Assembly (NCBI RefSeq): GCF_018531375.1
Contig: NZ_JAHBOH010000001.1
Location: forward strand, 744,001 to 808,000
From: Cellulomonas fulva
Lineage (GTDB): Bacteria > Actinomycetota > Actinomycetes > Actinomycetales > Cellulomonadaceae
DNA length: 64,000 bases
Reading direction: 5' to 3'
In this document: in pieces, positions 27,201-35,336 of the stretch
Layout: each line of letters starts with the position of its first letter
Position numbering within the stretch: position 1 is the first letter of the stretch
Translations under genes and position numbers: made by a program
Notes under the pieces: model-generated
What the model was told of the DNA's origin: nothing
Databases searched by the model: none
Seen by the model: the letters and a program-made list of their open reading frames with translations, nothing else

Positions 27201-29150
27201 CGCCGCGAGGTCGACCTCGGCGGCCACGGGCGCCTCGGCGGCGTCCCGCTCGAGCTCCACGGCGACGCTCGGGGCGCCGTACATGGCGGTCTCACCGCTC
27301 GCGAAGAGCGTCGCGGGCAGGAGCACGGTCGTGTCCGTGCCCGTCCCGCCGGCGGCCTTGGCGATGCGCACGGCCGCGCCGAGCTTCTGGGCGATGCGCC
27401 CCACCACGAACAGGCCCAGGCGCTGGGCACCGAGGACGTCACCGGCGGCGGAGGCGGCGATCTTGGCGTTCGCGGCCGCGATCTCGTCGTCGGTCATGCC
27501 GAGGCCGTGGTCGCGGATGCGGATGGCGACGAACTGGCCGGACACACCCGTCGTGACCGTGACGGGGGTCTCCGGCTCGGAGAACACCGTGGCGTTCTCC
27601 AGCAGCTCGGCGAGCAGGTGGGCGGCCGGCAGGGCGTTGAAGCCGAGCATCGGCGGGTCGACCTGCAGGTCGAGCTCGATCCGGTCGTACTGCTCGATCT
27701 CGGAGGAGGCCGTGCGCACCACGTCGGACAGCGGCATGGCGTCACGCAGACGACGGCCGGAGTCGATGCCGGCGAGCACCAGGAGGGACTCGGCGTTACG
27801 ACGCATCCGGGTCGCGAGGTGGTCGAGGCGGAACAGGTTGGCGAGCGTGTTCGGGTCTTCCTCGGTGCGCTCGAGCGAGTCGATGAACGACAGCTGGCGG
27901 TTGAGGAGCACCTGGTCGCGGCGGGCGACGTTGACGAACATCTCGGCGATGGAGCCACGCAGCGCGGCCTGCTCCTGCGCGACGCGCACCGTGGTCGCGT
28001 TCATCGAGTTGAACGCCTGGGCCAGCCGGCCCACCTCGTCGCGCGAGTTCACCGGGATCGGGTCGAGCTGGACGTCCGGCTGCTCACCGGGGGTCGCCAC
28101 CTGCTCGACGATCTGCGGCAGGCGCTCGCGGACGTCCGAGGCGGCGGAGGTCAGGCGCCGCAGCGGGCCGACGATGCTGCGGGCGACGACGAGCGCGAGC
28201 AGGAAGGACGCGACGGCGGCCAGGACGGTGGCGCCGATGGTCACGTACGTCCGGTTGAGCGCGGCGTCCGCGTCGATGTCGGCGAGGCGCTGGGCCTCGT
28301 CGATCGACTGGCCGGCGAGGTCGACCAGCTGACCGATCTGCGTCTCGATCTCGCCGAGGTACGCGGCGGGGTCGACCTGAGAGACCGACTCCGAGGTGCC
28401 GTCGGACAGCAGCGTGCGCATCGCGATGAACGCCGAGCTCGGCTGGTTCGGCGGGAGGGAGAGGGTGACGCCGGAGACGCGGTTGAGCGCCACGGCCGCG
28501 TCCGTGCGCGCCGTCTCGACCGACTGGACCTGCGCGGCGTAGGAGTCACCGATCGTCGGGCTGGTGGTGCCCGAGAGCATCGACAGCCCGTCGATCATCT
28601 CGGCGACCAGCTCGGTCGAGGTCGTCGAGAGCATGAGGTAGGAGTTGACCGCGGTCGCGAGCTCACGGTTCTGGAACGTCTCACCGAGCTGCCCGACGAG
28701 CTCGAGCTGGTCCCGTTCGATGGTCTGGAAGTTGGCCCGCACCACCGAGTTGACGCCGCCGCGCTCGACCGCGAGGCGCGCGGCGGGCAGCGTGACCTCG
28801 TAGTCCGCCTGCACGGACTGGAACTGCTGCACCAGTGCGTCGGGGAAGCGGCTCAGGTCCAGGTCGTTGGTGAACTCGCGCACGTCGGCCAGGGCCGCGT
28901 CGGTGGCGGCCTGCGCCGCGGCGATGGCCTCCGGGTCCCCGCTCGTCATCGAGGTCACGTACTCGTTGTCGATCGCCTGGCCGAGCGGCTGGTAGGCACG
29001 CAGGGTCTTGGTCACCTGCTGCGTCGCCCGGGCGCCCAGGAGGTCGCTGATCGAGGTGGCGGAGATGTACACGCCGAGCAGGACGAGCACGAGCATGGGG
29101 ACGGCAAGCACCGCCAGCACCTTGGCTCTAATGCCAAGTCGACGCAGCAT
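24267..29150 (-). CDS. Giant nitrate/nitrite-sensor-type histidine kinase (CvnA-like)
   Basis: This 1627-residue protein leads the conservon operon. TM1 is at ~9-30 and an extracytoplasmic helical sensor of the NIT type spans ~31-295. TM2 at ~298-320 is followed by a HAMP region (SIVGPLRRLTSAASDV, ~318-370). The phospho-acceptor region is near 440 (FRLDHLATRMRRNAESLLVL), then an ATPase domain to ~617 with N-box ELLENATVFS, DHGLGM and a C-terminal GTDTTVLLP. About 1000 further residues are Ala/Glu/Pro/Asp-rich and repetitive. The ATG at 29150 has AGGAA upstream. The core matches Streptomyces CvnA; the tail is far longer than the kinase itself. Composition there is still GC-rich and in frame, so it is likely translated. 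Confidence 0.9.
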   Translation of the reverse strand: MLRRLGIRAKVLAVLAVPMLVLVLLGVYISATSISDLLGARATQQVTKTLRAYQPLGQAIDNEYVTSMTSGDPEAIAAAQAATDAALADVREFTNDLDLSRFPDALVQQFQSVQADYEVTLPAARLAVERGGVNSVVRANFQTIERDQLELVGQLGETFQNRELATAVNSYLMLSTTSTELVAEMIDGLSMLSGTTSPTIGDSYAAQVQSVETARTDAAVALNRVSGVTLSLPPNQPSSAFIAMRTLLSDGTSESVSQVDPAAYLGEIETQIGQLVDLAGQSIDEAQRLADIDADAALNRTYVTIGATVLAAVASFLLALVVARSIVGPLRRLTSAASDVRERLPQIVEQVATPGEQPDVQLDPIPVNSRDEVGRLAQAFNSMNATTVRVAQEQAALRGSIAEMFVNVARRDQVLLNRQLSFIDSLERTEEDPNTLANLFRLDHLATRMRRNAESLLVLAGIDSGRRLRDAMPLSDVVRTASSEIEQYDRIELDLQVDPPMLGFNALPAAHLLAELLENATVFSEPETPVTVTTGVSGQFVAIRIRDHGLGMTDDEIAAANAKIAASAAGDVLGAQRLGLFVVGRIAQKLGAAVRIAKAAGGTGTDTTVLLPATLFASGETAMYGAPSVAVELERDAAEAPVAAEVDLAALTDGETSLGLPRRRRGEGEADAESGAIPVTPAGLPTRGELPARPKKTFDEDNIVLPVATATNLSPDLSTAAPDWTPAALESTGGGLPTRNARTSAWQPPADEPTTTSSAPASPAARAGLFSGFRGRTAADQSAVPGLAPDGDGGDRAADQVRAPWMSLGAHGAAPEPIVVPGLADDDDETWSTDQPVEAAPTAAFEADTYQPSSFEQGAPLVASEPGRDEQRADEQPADEQPADEHLAEQPADEPAVDEHPAAEEAWAPTFAEPEAAQHEPVADEQVSAEPAAYEPAAYEPAPFGSAPYEPAPFEPAAYEPAPFEPAADEATPYEPVALRHDETASDELGSDEHAYVPQPEAAAGALPVRGWSQEPQQETVPEHASFDDGPAFDALPPVDATWADAVDAEATHDEPAHDEAAHDEAAHDEAAHDEPVQQPVSPWASFRRVTEPEPQDVAQDAAPAHEAVADAYAAQPSVEQPAEHDAYGTGVDEPVVAPSAPVAPVAYTAYSGYAGWAASPQGPADSAAPFDFERTLDEARAWHTGAQPTVEEAPAAYAPVVEEAPAEPAAEADTVAYEPVAYEPVAETPVAEAPVAEEPASSWDGQWQAPTWEAPRWDAPTETVEPIVEPLLEQEPEAYVAPVEDAPEQLAVPALADDERDQDADAAVPVWADTTPAWSAPTWPSLADDEPAAEPAAQPVEQAPVEQAPVEQVPVAQTPVAQPAPVAEAPQAPAEPAWAPTAPAAPVAAAAGFGATGVAEASRDEATEQDRPRKRWGLFGRRKGSEAEEAPAAASFAPEPAAAPQPAAEPVRTSAWSAPSEPVAPAPVEQAWSAPQWNAPEAPAPSSPEPAPAAWAPPEWAARPAAPAAPAAVDVPNPVLPPSVAPRIGTLDDDVAAMLALRSDIQEQALSELSQLSAYRPAANTSGERLTRRVPTAIPQTAPEQADGAPVQRDASELRSRLSSFQSGTSRGRQAAGTPNDGTSHS
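25926..25997 (-). repeat. 15-bp tandem repeat inside the kinase tail
   Basis: CTCGTCGTGCGCGGC is repeated three times exactly from 25926 and then in diverged form to 25997. It encodes AHDEA units. Related but separate in-frame arrays encode YEPA/PFEPA units (about 26262-26362), DEQPA units (about 26470-26550) and VEQAP units (about 25085-25140). Confidence 0.8.
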
Positions 29151-29331
29151 CTCGTTTCCTTCCTCACCGACGCGGGTCCTGGGTGGAGAGACCACAGGCA
29201 ACCCGTGCGGTGTCATCGGCCACTGGACGCACGACCATTAGCCCGCCGCAGAGTTTGCCACGGACCTCACCCGGGCGGACAGGACAGATCGGGACAGTGT
29301 GCCCCGTAGTCCCGCGCCGTAGGGTGCGCAG

Positions 29332-30342
29332 ATGCGAGCTGTGGTGATCACCCGCCCGGGTGGACCTGACGTCCTCGAGGTCCACGACGTCGCGGAGCCC
29401 GCACCGGGTCCGGGCGAGCTGCTGGTCGACGTCGTCGCGGCGGGGGTCAATCGCGCCGACGTGCTGCAGCGTGAGGGACACTACCCTCCCCCACCTGGGG
29501 TTCCGCCGTGGCCCGGCCTCGAGGTCGCGGGTGTCGTGCGGGAGGTCGGGCCGTCCGACGAGCCCGCGGGCTCTCCCGCGGCGGGGTCCGACGAGGTGTG
29601 GCGTCCGGGTGACCGCGTCGCGGCGCTGCTGGGCGGTGGCGGCTACGCCGAACGGGTCGTCGTGCCGACCGCGCTCGCGCTCCGCGTCCCGGACTCGCTG
29701 GCGCTCCCCGAGGCGGCCGCGCTGCCCGAGGCGCTGGTGACCGCCTGGATGGTGCTGGAGACCGCCGACGCCCGGCCGGGCGAGGCGATCCTGGTGCGCG
29801 GCGGCTCCGGCGGCGTCGGCAGCGTCGCCGTCCAGCTCGCGGCCGCGCGGGGCCTGCGCGTGCTGGCCACGGCGGGCGGCGCGCAGCGCGTCGCCCGGGT
29901 CGCGGAGCTCGGCGGCGCCGACGTCGTGCTGGACCACCGGTCGGACGACCTGGTGGAGCAGGTCCGTGAGGCCACGAGCGGACGCGGCGCGGACGTGGTG
30001 CTCGACGTCCTGGGCGCGGGCGGTCTCGAGGAGAACGTCGCGGTGCTGGCTCTCGACGGCCGCGTCGTCGTGATCGGCCTGCAGCAGGGGCGGCGCGGCA
30101 CGCTGGACGTGGGCGAGCTGCTCGCGCGGCGCGGCTCCCTGCGCGCGACGACGCTGCGCTCACGCCCCGCGCGGGACAAGGCCCGGCTCGTCGCGGCCGT
30201 GCGGGAGCACGCGTGGCCGCTCGTGACCGCCGGTCGCGTACGGCCCGTCGTGCACGCGACGCTCCCCCTGGACCAGGCGGGCCGGGCGCACGAGCTCCTC
30301 ACCTCCGGCGAGGTGTTCGGCAAGCTCCTGCTGGAGCCCTGA
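29332..30342 (+). CDS. NAD(P)H-quinone oxidoreductase, MDR/PIG3-like
   Basis: This 336-residue protein is a zinc-free medium-chain dehydrogenase. The N-terminal GroES-like part (ITRPGGPDVLEVHDV, then AGVNRADVLQREG and YPPPPG) is that of quinone oxidoreductases. The Rossmann motif is GGSGGVGSVAVQLAAARG (about 154-171), and the C-terminus ends AHELLTSGEVFGKLLL. It should reduce quinones or enones using NADPH in the cytoplasm. It is divergent from the giant kinase (181 bp between starts, no clear promoter boxes) and converges on the epimerase gene with only 3 bp between stops. Confidence 0.9.
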   Translation: MRAVVITRPGGPDVLEVHDVAEPAPGPGELLVDVVAAGVNRADVLQREGHYPPPPGVPPWPGLEVAGVVREVGPSDEPAGSPAAGSDEVWRPGDRVAALLGGGGYAERVVVPTALALRVPDSLALPEAAALPEALVTAWMVLETADARPGEAILVRGGSGGVGSVAVQLAAARGLRVLATAGGAQRVARVAELGGADVVLDHRSDDLVEQVREATSGRGADVVLDVLGAGGLEENVAVLALDGRVVVIGLQQGRRGTLDVGELLARRGSLRATTLRSRPARDKARLVAAVREHAWPLVTAGRVRPVVHATLPLDQAGRAHELLTSGEVFGKLLLEP

Positions 30343-30345
30343 GGC

Positions 30346-31578
30346 TCAGCGCAGCAGGCCGGCCGCGAGCGCCGGAGCCAGCACGGGCGTCAGGGGCAGG
30401 CGCGGGACGAGCGCGGCCTGGACCGCGTGGTAGAGGTCCGCCTTGCCCGCCCAGACCGTGCGGGACACCGTGTTGTCCGGCCCGAGCTCGTGCCACCAGG
30501 AACCGCCCTCGCGGTCGATGACGTGCGCGCCGACGTACTCCCACCAGGTCGTGTACCACTCGTCGTACCGGGCCTCGCCGGTGGCGGCGTGCAGCGCCGC
30601 GGCCGCGGCGATCGCCTCCGCCGCCACCCAGTGCATGCGCTCCCGCACGACGGGAGCACCCGTCCAGTCGACCGTGTAGACGAAGCCGGGCGCGCCGTCC
30701 ACGTGCCAGCCCTCCGCGACTCCCGCGTCGAACAGCGCGACCGCGTCGTCGAGCATCCAGGCCGGGGCCGCGAGCCCACGCTGCTCGAGCGCCGCCCGCG
30801 CGTGCAGGGTCAGCCGCGCCCACTCGAACCAGTGCCCCACCGTCGCGCCGTACGGCCGGAACGGGTGGGCCGGGGTGTCGGCGTTGTACTCGAGGTCGGC
30901 GTTCCAGTCGGTGTCGAAGTGCTCCGGGATGCGCCACTCGTTGCCCCGCGCGAACCCGTGCACGACGCGCTCCACGATGCGCACGGCGCGGTCCAGCCAC
31001 ACGCGGTCGCCCGTGACGTCGGCCGCCGCGAGGTAGGCCTCGACCGTGTGCATGTTGGCGTTGACGCCCCGGTACGGGTCCAGCGTGGTGAACGCGCGGT
31101 CCCACTCCTCGACCGCCATGCCGGCCTCGTCGTCCCAGAAGCGCTGCTCCTGGACCGCCAGCGCGGCGTCCAGCAGCTCGCGCGCGCCCGGGCGGCCCGC
31201 GACCGTGGCCGACGAGGCCGCGAGCACGACGAACGCGTGCGGGTAGGCGGCCTTCGTCGTCTCGACCGGCGTGCCGTCCCGCCCGACCTCGGCGAACCAG
31301 CCGCCGTGGTCGGGGTCGGCGAACAGCCCGGTGATCGCCGCGAGGCCGTGGTCCACCAGCACCGCGGAGCCCGGCCGGCCCAGCAGGTGCGCGAGCGCGT
31401 AGACGTGCGTCATCCGGCACGCGATCCAGAGCTCGAGCGGCCCGTCGGTGGGGCGGCCCTCGTCGTCCTGGCGGGCGAAGCCGCCCGTCGGCAGCGCGGC
31501 GGCGCGGCCGAAGGCCAGCAGCCGGTCGACCTCCTGCTCGAGCCAGCGGTCGTGCGACGGGGTGGTGAGCCAGGCCAT
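30346..31578 (-). CDS. AGE family epimerase/isomerase
   Basis: This 410-residue protein belongs to the N-acylglucosamine 2-epimerase (alpha6/alpha6 barrel) family. Family patterns are RMTHVYALAHLLG near residue 55, NANMHTVEAYLAA near 175, EHFDTDWN, and HWVAAEAIAAAAAL near 320, which place the catalytic His residues in the barrel. Members include GlcNAc 2-epimerase, cellobiose 2-epimerase and mannose/YihS-type aldose-ketose isomerases. The motifs look nearer the mannose isomerase group, but the substrate cannot be settled here. It is divergent from bpa with a 106-bp gap. Confidence 0.85.
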   Translation of the reverse strand: MAWLTTPSHDRWLEQEVDRLLAFGRAAALPTGGFARQDDEGRPTDGPLELWIACRMTHVYALAHLLGRPGSAVLVDHGLAAITGLFADPDHGGWFAEVGRDGTPVETTKAAYPHAFVVLAASSATVAGRPGARELLDAALAVQEQRFWDDEAGMAVEEWDRAFTTLDPYRGVNANMHTVEAYLAAADVTGDRVWLDRAVRIVERVVHGFARGNEWRIPEHFDTDWNADLEYNADTPAHPFRPYGATVGHWFEWARLTLHARAALEQRGLAAPAWMLDDAVALFDAGVAEGWHVDGAPGFVYTVDWTGAPVVRERMHWVAAEAIAAAAALHAATGEARYDEWYTTWWEYVGAHVIDREGGSWWHELGPDNTVSRTVWAGKADLYHAVQAALVPRLPLTPVLAPALAAGLLR

Positions 31579-31684
31579 GGCGCCACCCTAGCGGCGGCGC
31601 GCCCGTCCGCCCTGGGCCGTCTACGGGGGCCGTCGCGGCTCCCGCCGGGTGGTCGCCGTGGGTGGTGTCCGTGAGAATGCCGGG

Positions 31685-32296
31685 ATGAGCGACGACGAGC
31701 AGCGCACCACCGGTCCCCGCGTGGTCATCGTGCCCCGGTCCGACGAGCGCGCGGGCGCCGCACGCTCGTCGGAGGACGCGCACGACGGGTCCGCCCCGGA
31801 CGCGTCGGACGAGCTGCTCGACGAGAACCTCCCGGGCATGGTGGCGCAGCCCGCGAAGGTCATGCGCATCGGCACGATGGTCAAGCAGCTGCTCGACGAG
31901 GTGCGCTCCGCCCCGCTCGACGACGCCGCCCGTGCCCGGCTCGCGGAGGTGCACGAGCGATCGCTGCACGAGCTCGAGGAGGGCCTGTCCCCGGAGCTCG
32001 TGGAGGAGCTGCACCGCATCACGCTGCCGTTCTCCCAGGACGAGACCCCGTCGGACGCCGAGCTGCGGATCGCGCAGGCCCAGCTCGTGGGCTGGCTCGA
32101 GGGGCTGTTCCACGGGATCCAGACCGCTCTGGTCGCGCAGCAGATGGCGACGCAGGCGCAGCTGCAGCAGATGCGTCGCGCGCTGCCGCCGGGTGCCGCC
32201 GGCGGCGTCCCGGGCGTGCCGGGGATGGCTCCGGGCCGCGCGACCGACCCGCGCGCTGGCGGGGAGGACCTCGGCGGCACCGGGCAGTACCTCTAG
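31685..32296 (+). CDS. bpa: Bacterial proteasome activator Bpa
   Basis: This 203-residue protein matches Bpa (DUF2587). A disordered acidic N-terminus of ~45 residues precedes the four-helix core (PAKVMRIGTMVKQLLDEVR, then LDDAARARLAEVHERSL, and QLVGWLEGLFHGIQTALVAQ when split). The C-terminus ends GQYL, the motif that docks into pockets of the 20S proteasome alpha ring. Bpa forms a dodecameric ring and opens the proteasome without ATP. The ATG at 31685 follows family starts. A Gly/Pro linker (~165-195) separates core and docking tail. It supports an actinobacterium with a proteasome. Confidence 0.93.
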   Translation: MSDDEQRTTGPRVVIVPRSDERAGAARSSEDAHDGSAPDASDELLDENLPGMVAQPAKVMRIGTMVKQLLDEVRSAPLDDAARARLAEVHERSLHELEEGLSPELVEELHRITLPFSQDETPSDAELRIAQAQLVGWLEGLFHGIQTALVAQQMATQAQLQQMRRALPPGAAGGVPGVPGMAPGRATDPRAGGEDLGGTGQYL

Positions 32297-32360
32297 CTCG
32301 TCGCGTCCCCCGCACCCTCTCGCCCGGACGGGACCCGCCGGGCACGCAGCCGCGTCCGGC

Positions 32361-33224
32361 TCACGCGGGCGGGGGAGCCTCCTCCGGGGCGTCCGCGGTG
32401 CGTGCCGTGAGCGCGATGGCGCCGGACACCAGCACGAGCCCGACGACCTCGAGGCCGTGCGGCACCTGCTGCAGCATCACGGCCCCGACGACCGCCGCGG
32501 TCGCCGGCAGGAGCGCCAGCAGCACGGCGAAGGTCGCCGCGGTCACGCGCCGCAGCACCACCTGCTCGATGCCGTAGGGGATCACGGACGAGCACACCGC
32601 CACGACGACGACGAGCGCCGCGAGCCCCGCGTCGCCCAGGACGGGGGCAGCGCCCGGCGCGAGGAACGGCGCGAGCACCAGGGAGCCGGCCGCCATCGCG
32701 ACGCCGAGCCCGGTCAGCCCGCCGGTCGGCGCGGTGGCCACGCGGCGGCCGAGCACGATGTACAGCGCCCAGCACGTCGCGGCGACCGCGATCGCGACGA
32801 GCCCGCGCGCGGCGTCGTCGCCGACGTCCAGGCTCACGCCCGCGAGCAGCACCACGCCGGCCGCGGCCACCACGATCGCCGCGCGGTCCCGCCACCCGCG
32901 GCCCGTGACCGCGGCGACCGCCACCGGTCCCGCGAACTCCAGCGCGACCGCGGTGCCCAGCGGGAGCGTGTCGATCGCGACGTAGAACGCGGCGTTCATG
33001 ACCGCCAGGACGGCCCCGAACAGCACGGCGGTGCGCACGGTCGGCCAGGTCCACAGCCCCCGCGTCCGCCACGGCCTGGTCCAGCCGACGAGCACCAGCG
33101 CCGCGACGGCGATCCGCAGCCACGCGACACTCGCCGGGGCGATGCGCGCGAACAGGTCCACGGCGACGGCCGCCCCGACGTACTGCGTCAGCGCCGAGAC
33201 GACGAAGAGCAGCGGCGCAGGCAC
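32361..33224 (-). CDS. EamA/DMT family transporter
   Basis: This 287-residue protein has about ten transmembrane helices in two EamA repeats. The first repeat contains WLRIAVAALVLVGW and ALEFAGPVAVAAVTGRGW; the second contains GTPLGTA-like LPLGTAVALEF and the closing HGLEVVGLVLVSGAIAL. The layout resembles RhtA-type amino-acid or metabolite exporters. It lies in the cytoplasmic membrane and its substrate is unknown. It converges on bpa, 64 bp apart. The long palindrome at 33256-33323 lies just upstream of its GTG start. Confidence 0.85.
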   Translation of the reverse strand: MPAPLLFVVSALTQYVGAAVAVDLFARIAPASVAWLRIAVAALVLVGWTRPWRTRGLWTWPTVRTAVLFGAVLAVMNAAFYVAIDTLPLGTAVALEFAGPVAVAAVTGRGWRDRAAIVVAAAGVVLLAGVSLDVGDDAARGLVAIAVAATCWALYIVLGRRVATAPTGGLTGLGVAMAAGSLVLAPFLAPGAAPVLGDAGLAALVVVVAVCSSVIPYGIEQVVLRRVTAATFAVLLALLPATAAVVGAVMLQQVPHGLEVVGLVLVSGAIALTARTADAPEEAPPPA

Positions 33225-33255
33225 GCCGCCCAGGCTAGGCCCCCAGCCTCCCCCG

Positions 33256-33323
33256 CCCCGCCGACCACGTCATGACTCCGGCTCTGGGCGCTCGGAGCCG
33301 GAGGGATGACGTGGTCGGCGGGG
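33256..33323. repeat. Long palindrome 1 of a related pair
   Basis: Arms 33256-33283 and 33296-33323 are 28 bp each with two mismatches, around a 12-base loop. The core is ACGTCATGACTCCGGCT / AGCCGGAGGGATGACGT. It starts 26 bp after the last gene of the sugar ABC operon and precedes the EamA gene. A related element with the same loop length is at 36860-36921. Confidence 0.85.
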
Positions 33324-33349
33324 TGTCGTCGGCGGGGTGCCGTCGGCGG
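33314..33349. repeat. 14-bp tandem repeat abutting the permease stop codon
   Basis: GTCGGCGGGGTGTC, GTCGGCGGGGTGCC and a partial third GTCGGCGG run from 33314 to 33349, directly beside the permease stop (33350-33352). The first unit overlaps the right arm of palindrome 1. Confidence 0.65.
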
Positions 33350-34279
33350 TCAGCCCTTGACCGAACCGGCGAGGAGGCCGCGGACGAAGTAGCGCTGCAG
33401 GGACAGGAAGACGATCGCCGGGATGATGATCGAGATGAACGCGCCCGCGGAGAGCAGGAACCACTGCGACCCGCGCGAGCCCGTGAGGTTGAGCAGCGCC
33501 ACGGTCATCGGCGCGAGCTCCCGCGACGAGCCCGCGAAGGTCAGCGCGACGAGCAGGTCGTTCCACACCCACAGGAACTGGTAGATGCCGAGCGCCGCGA
33601 TCGCGGGCTTGAGCATCGGCAGCATCAGGCGGAAGAAGATCGTCACGTGTCCCGCGCCGTCGACGCGCGCCGCCTCGATGAGCTCGCCGGGGATCTCTTG
33701 CATGAAGTTGTGCAGGAGGAACACCGCGAGGGGCAGACCGAACATCGTGTGGGAGAGCCACACGGCCCAGAACGTCCCGGAGATGCCGAGGTCCACGTAC
33801 AGGCTGAGCAGGGGGATCAGGGTGACCTGGATCGGCACCACCTGGAGCGCGAACACGGCGATGAACAGGACGTTCTTGCCCTTGAAGTTCATCCACGCGA
33901 AGCCGTACGCCGCGAGGGTCGCCAGGAACATCGGCAGGACGACCGCGGGGATCGTGATGACGACCGAGTTGATGATCGACGGGGCGAGCGACTGCGAGTT
34001 GTCCGGCGACAGCACGTTCTCGTAGTTCTCGAGCGTGAAGTCAGGGTTGGTGAAGACGGTCCACCAGCCCGTCTTGTTGATGTCCGCCGCCGGCCGGAAG
34101 GACGTGATCAGCAGGCCGAGCGTGGGGATGGTCCAGAGCACCGCCAGGACGACGGCGAAGAACGACGCCCACGGTCGGGACAGCCGGCGCCGAGCGGCTG
34201 CCGCGGTGCTCTCCCGCGGCGGCTTGGGGGCGTCGCCGCCGCTCGCGGTCGCGACGGGGTCGAGCTCGACGGCGCTCAT
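33350..34279 (-). CDS. Carbohydrate ABC transporter permease (MalG type)
   Basis: This 309-residue protein has six transmembrane helices and the EAA coupling loop IPGELIEAARVDGAGHVTIF (about residues 205-225), typical of CUT1 sugar importers. The N-terminal ~35 residues are cytoplasmic. The C-terminus ends LQRYFVRGLLAGSVKG, a common MalG ending. It starts at the ATG at 34279, overlapping the stop of the MalF-type gene by four bases. With its partner it forms the membrane channel for the sugar delivered by the binding protein at 35337-36716. No ATPase gene is in the operon. Confidence 0.92.
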   Translation of the reverse strand: MSAVELDPVATASGGDAPKPPRESTAAAARRRLSRPWASFFAVVLAVLWTIPTLGLLITSFRPAADINKTGWWTVFTNPDFTLENYENVLSPDNSQSLAPSIINSVVITIPAVVLPMFLATLAAYGFAWMNFKGKNVLFIAVFALQVVPIQVTLIPLLSLYVDLGISGTFWAVWLSHTMFGLPLAVFLLHNFMQEIPGELIEAARVDGAGHVTIFFRLMLPMLKPAIAALGIYQFLWVWNDLLVALTFAGSSRELAPMTVALLNLTGSRGSQWFLLSAGAFISIIIPAIVFLSLQRYFVRGLLAGSVKG

Positions 34280-35253
34280 CGGTGGTCCGCCTTCCGCAGC
34301 TGCCGCACGTTGTAGACGATGATCGGGATGACCAGCACGAACAGCAGCACCGCGAGCGCCGCACCCAGGCCCTGGTTCGCCGCGCTGAAGCTCTGCGTGT
34401 AGAACTCGTTCGCGACGACGCTGGTCCCGAAGTTCCCGGCCGTCATGGTCCGCACGATGTCGAAGACCTTCAGGCAGCCGATCGCGATGGTCGTGAGCAC
34501 CACGATGAGCGTCGGCCGGATGCTCGGGATCGTCACGAAGCGGAACATCTCGAGCGAGGACACGCCGTCGAGCCGGGCGGCCTCGGTGATCTCCGTCGGG
34601 ATCGCCTTGATGGCGGCGGACAGGATCGTCATGGCGAACCCGGCCTGGATCCAGATCATCACGGCGATGAGGAAGAAGTTGTTCCACGGGCTGTTCAGCA
34701 GGAAGTTCTGCGGCGTCCCGCCCAGCCACACGATGATCTGGTTGATGAACCCGATCTGGTTCGGGTTGTTCTCCACGTCCGGGTCGAAGAAGCGGTACTC
34801 GTACATGAACTTCCAGATGATCGACGCGCCGACGAACGAGATCGCCATCGGCAGGAAGATCAGCGCCTTCGCGGCGGCCTCGCCCTTGGCGCCGTCGACG
34901 AGGATCGCGTAGACCAGCCCGACGACGGTCGCGACGAACGGTGTGACGAGGACCCACAGGACGGTGTTGCGGAGCACGACGAGCTGGTCGGGCGACGTGA
35001 ACACGTCGGTGTAGTTGCCGAGGCCGACGAACCCGCTCCCGGCGGCGTCGTAGAGCGACCGCCAGATCGTCCGCAGCGCGGGGTAGACCAGGCCGACGGC
35101 GATGAGCAGCACGGTGGGTCCGACGAACCACCAGGCGACGCGGCGGGCGCCGCGACGTTCGAGCAGGTGGACGAGCAGCAGGATCACGCCGATGACGGCG
35201 GCGAACGCGGCGAGCGCGACCACCATCCCCACCAGCTTGTCGGCGGCTTCCAT
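34276..35253 (-). CDS. Carbohydrate ABC transporter permease (MalF type)
   Basis: This 325-residue protein has an N-terminal helix, a second at RRVAWWFVGPTVLLIAVGL when trimmed, then a six-helix transport core. The EAA loop is IPTEITEAARLDGVSSLEMF (about residues 215-235). The sequence around FFDPDVENN and GGTPQNFLLN resembles AglF-like alpha-glucoside permeases, but that is a weak hint. GGAGGTCGCC precedes the ATG at 35253. A strong stem-loop separates it from the binding-protein gene, which probably lowers permease expression relative to the binding protein. Confidence 0.92.
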   Translation of the reverse strand: MEAADKLVGMVVALAAFAAVIGVILLLVHLLERRGARRVAWWFVGPTVLLIAVGLVYPALRTIWRSLYDAAGSGFVGLGNYTDVFTSPDQLVVLRNTVLWVLVTPFVATVVGLVYAILVDGAKGEAAAKALIFLPMAISFVGASIIWKFMYEYRFFDPDVENNPNQIGFINQIIVWLGGTPQNFLLNSPWNNFFLIAVMIWIQAGFAMTILSAAIKAIPTEITEAARLDGVSSLEMFRFVTIPSIRPTLIVVLTTIAIGCLKVFDIVRTMTAGNFGTSVVANEFYTQSFSAANQGLGAALAVLLFVLVIPIIVYNVRQLRKADHR

Positions 35254-35290
35254 GGCGACCTCCGGGGAACGAGGGGGCAGGACGTGGGCG

Positions 35291-35331
35291 CGCCGGCACC
35301 CCGGGAGCGGTCCGCCCCCGGGGTGCCGGCG
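35291..35331 (-). terminator. Perfect 15-bp stem-loop between binding protein and permeases
   Basis: CGCCGGCACCCCGGG (35291-35305) pairs exactly with CCCGGGGTGCCGGCG (35317-35331), with an 11-base loop. It begins 5 bp after the binding-protein stop and ends before the MalF RBS. Such loops act as partial terminators or mRNA 3' stabilisers that raise binding-protein levels. Confidence 0.7.
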
Positions 35332-35336
35332 TCACG

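Noticed and set aside
24018..29309. A 1,763-codon plus-strand open frame opposite the conservon kinase
   Set aside because: Same reason; the minus strand has recognisable kinase and roadblock domains, while the plus frame is low-complexity Arg/Gly/Leu sequence.
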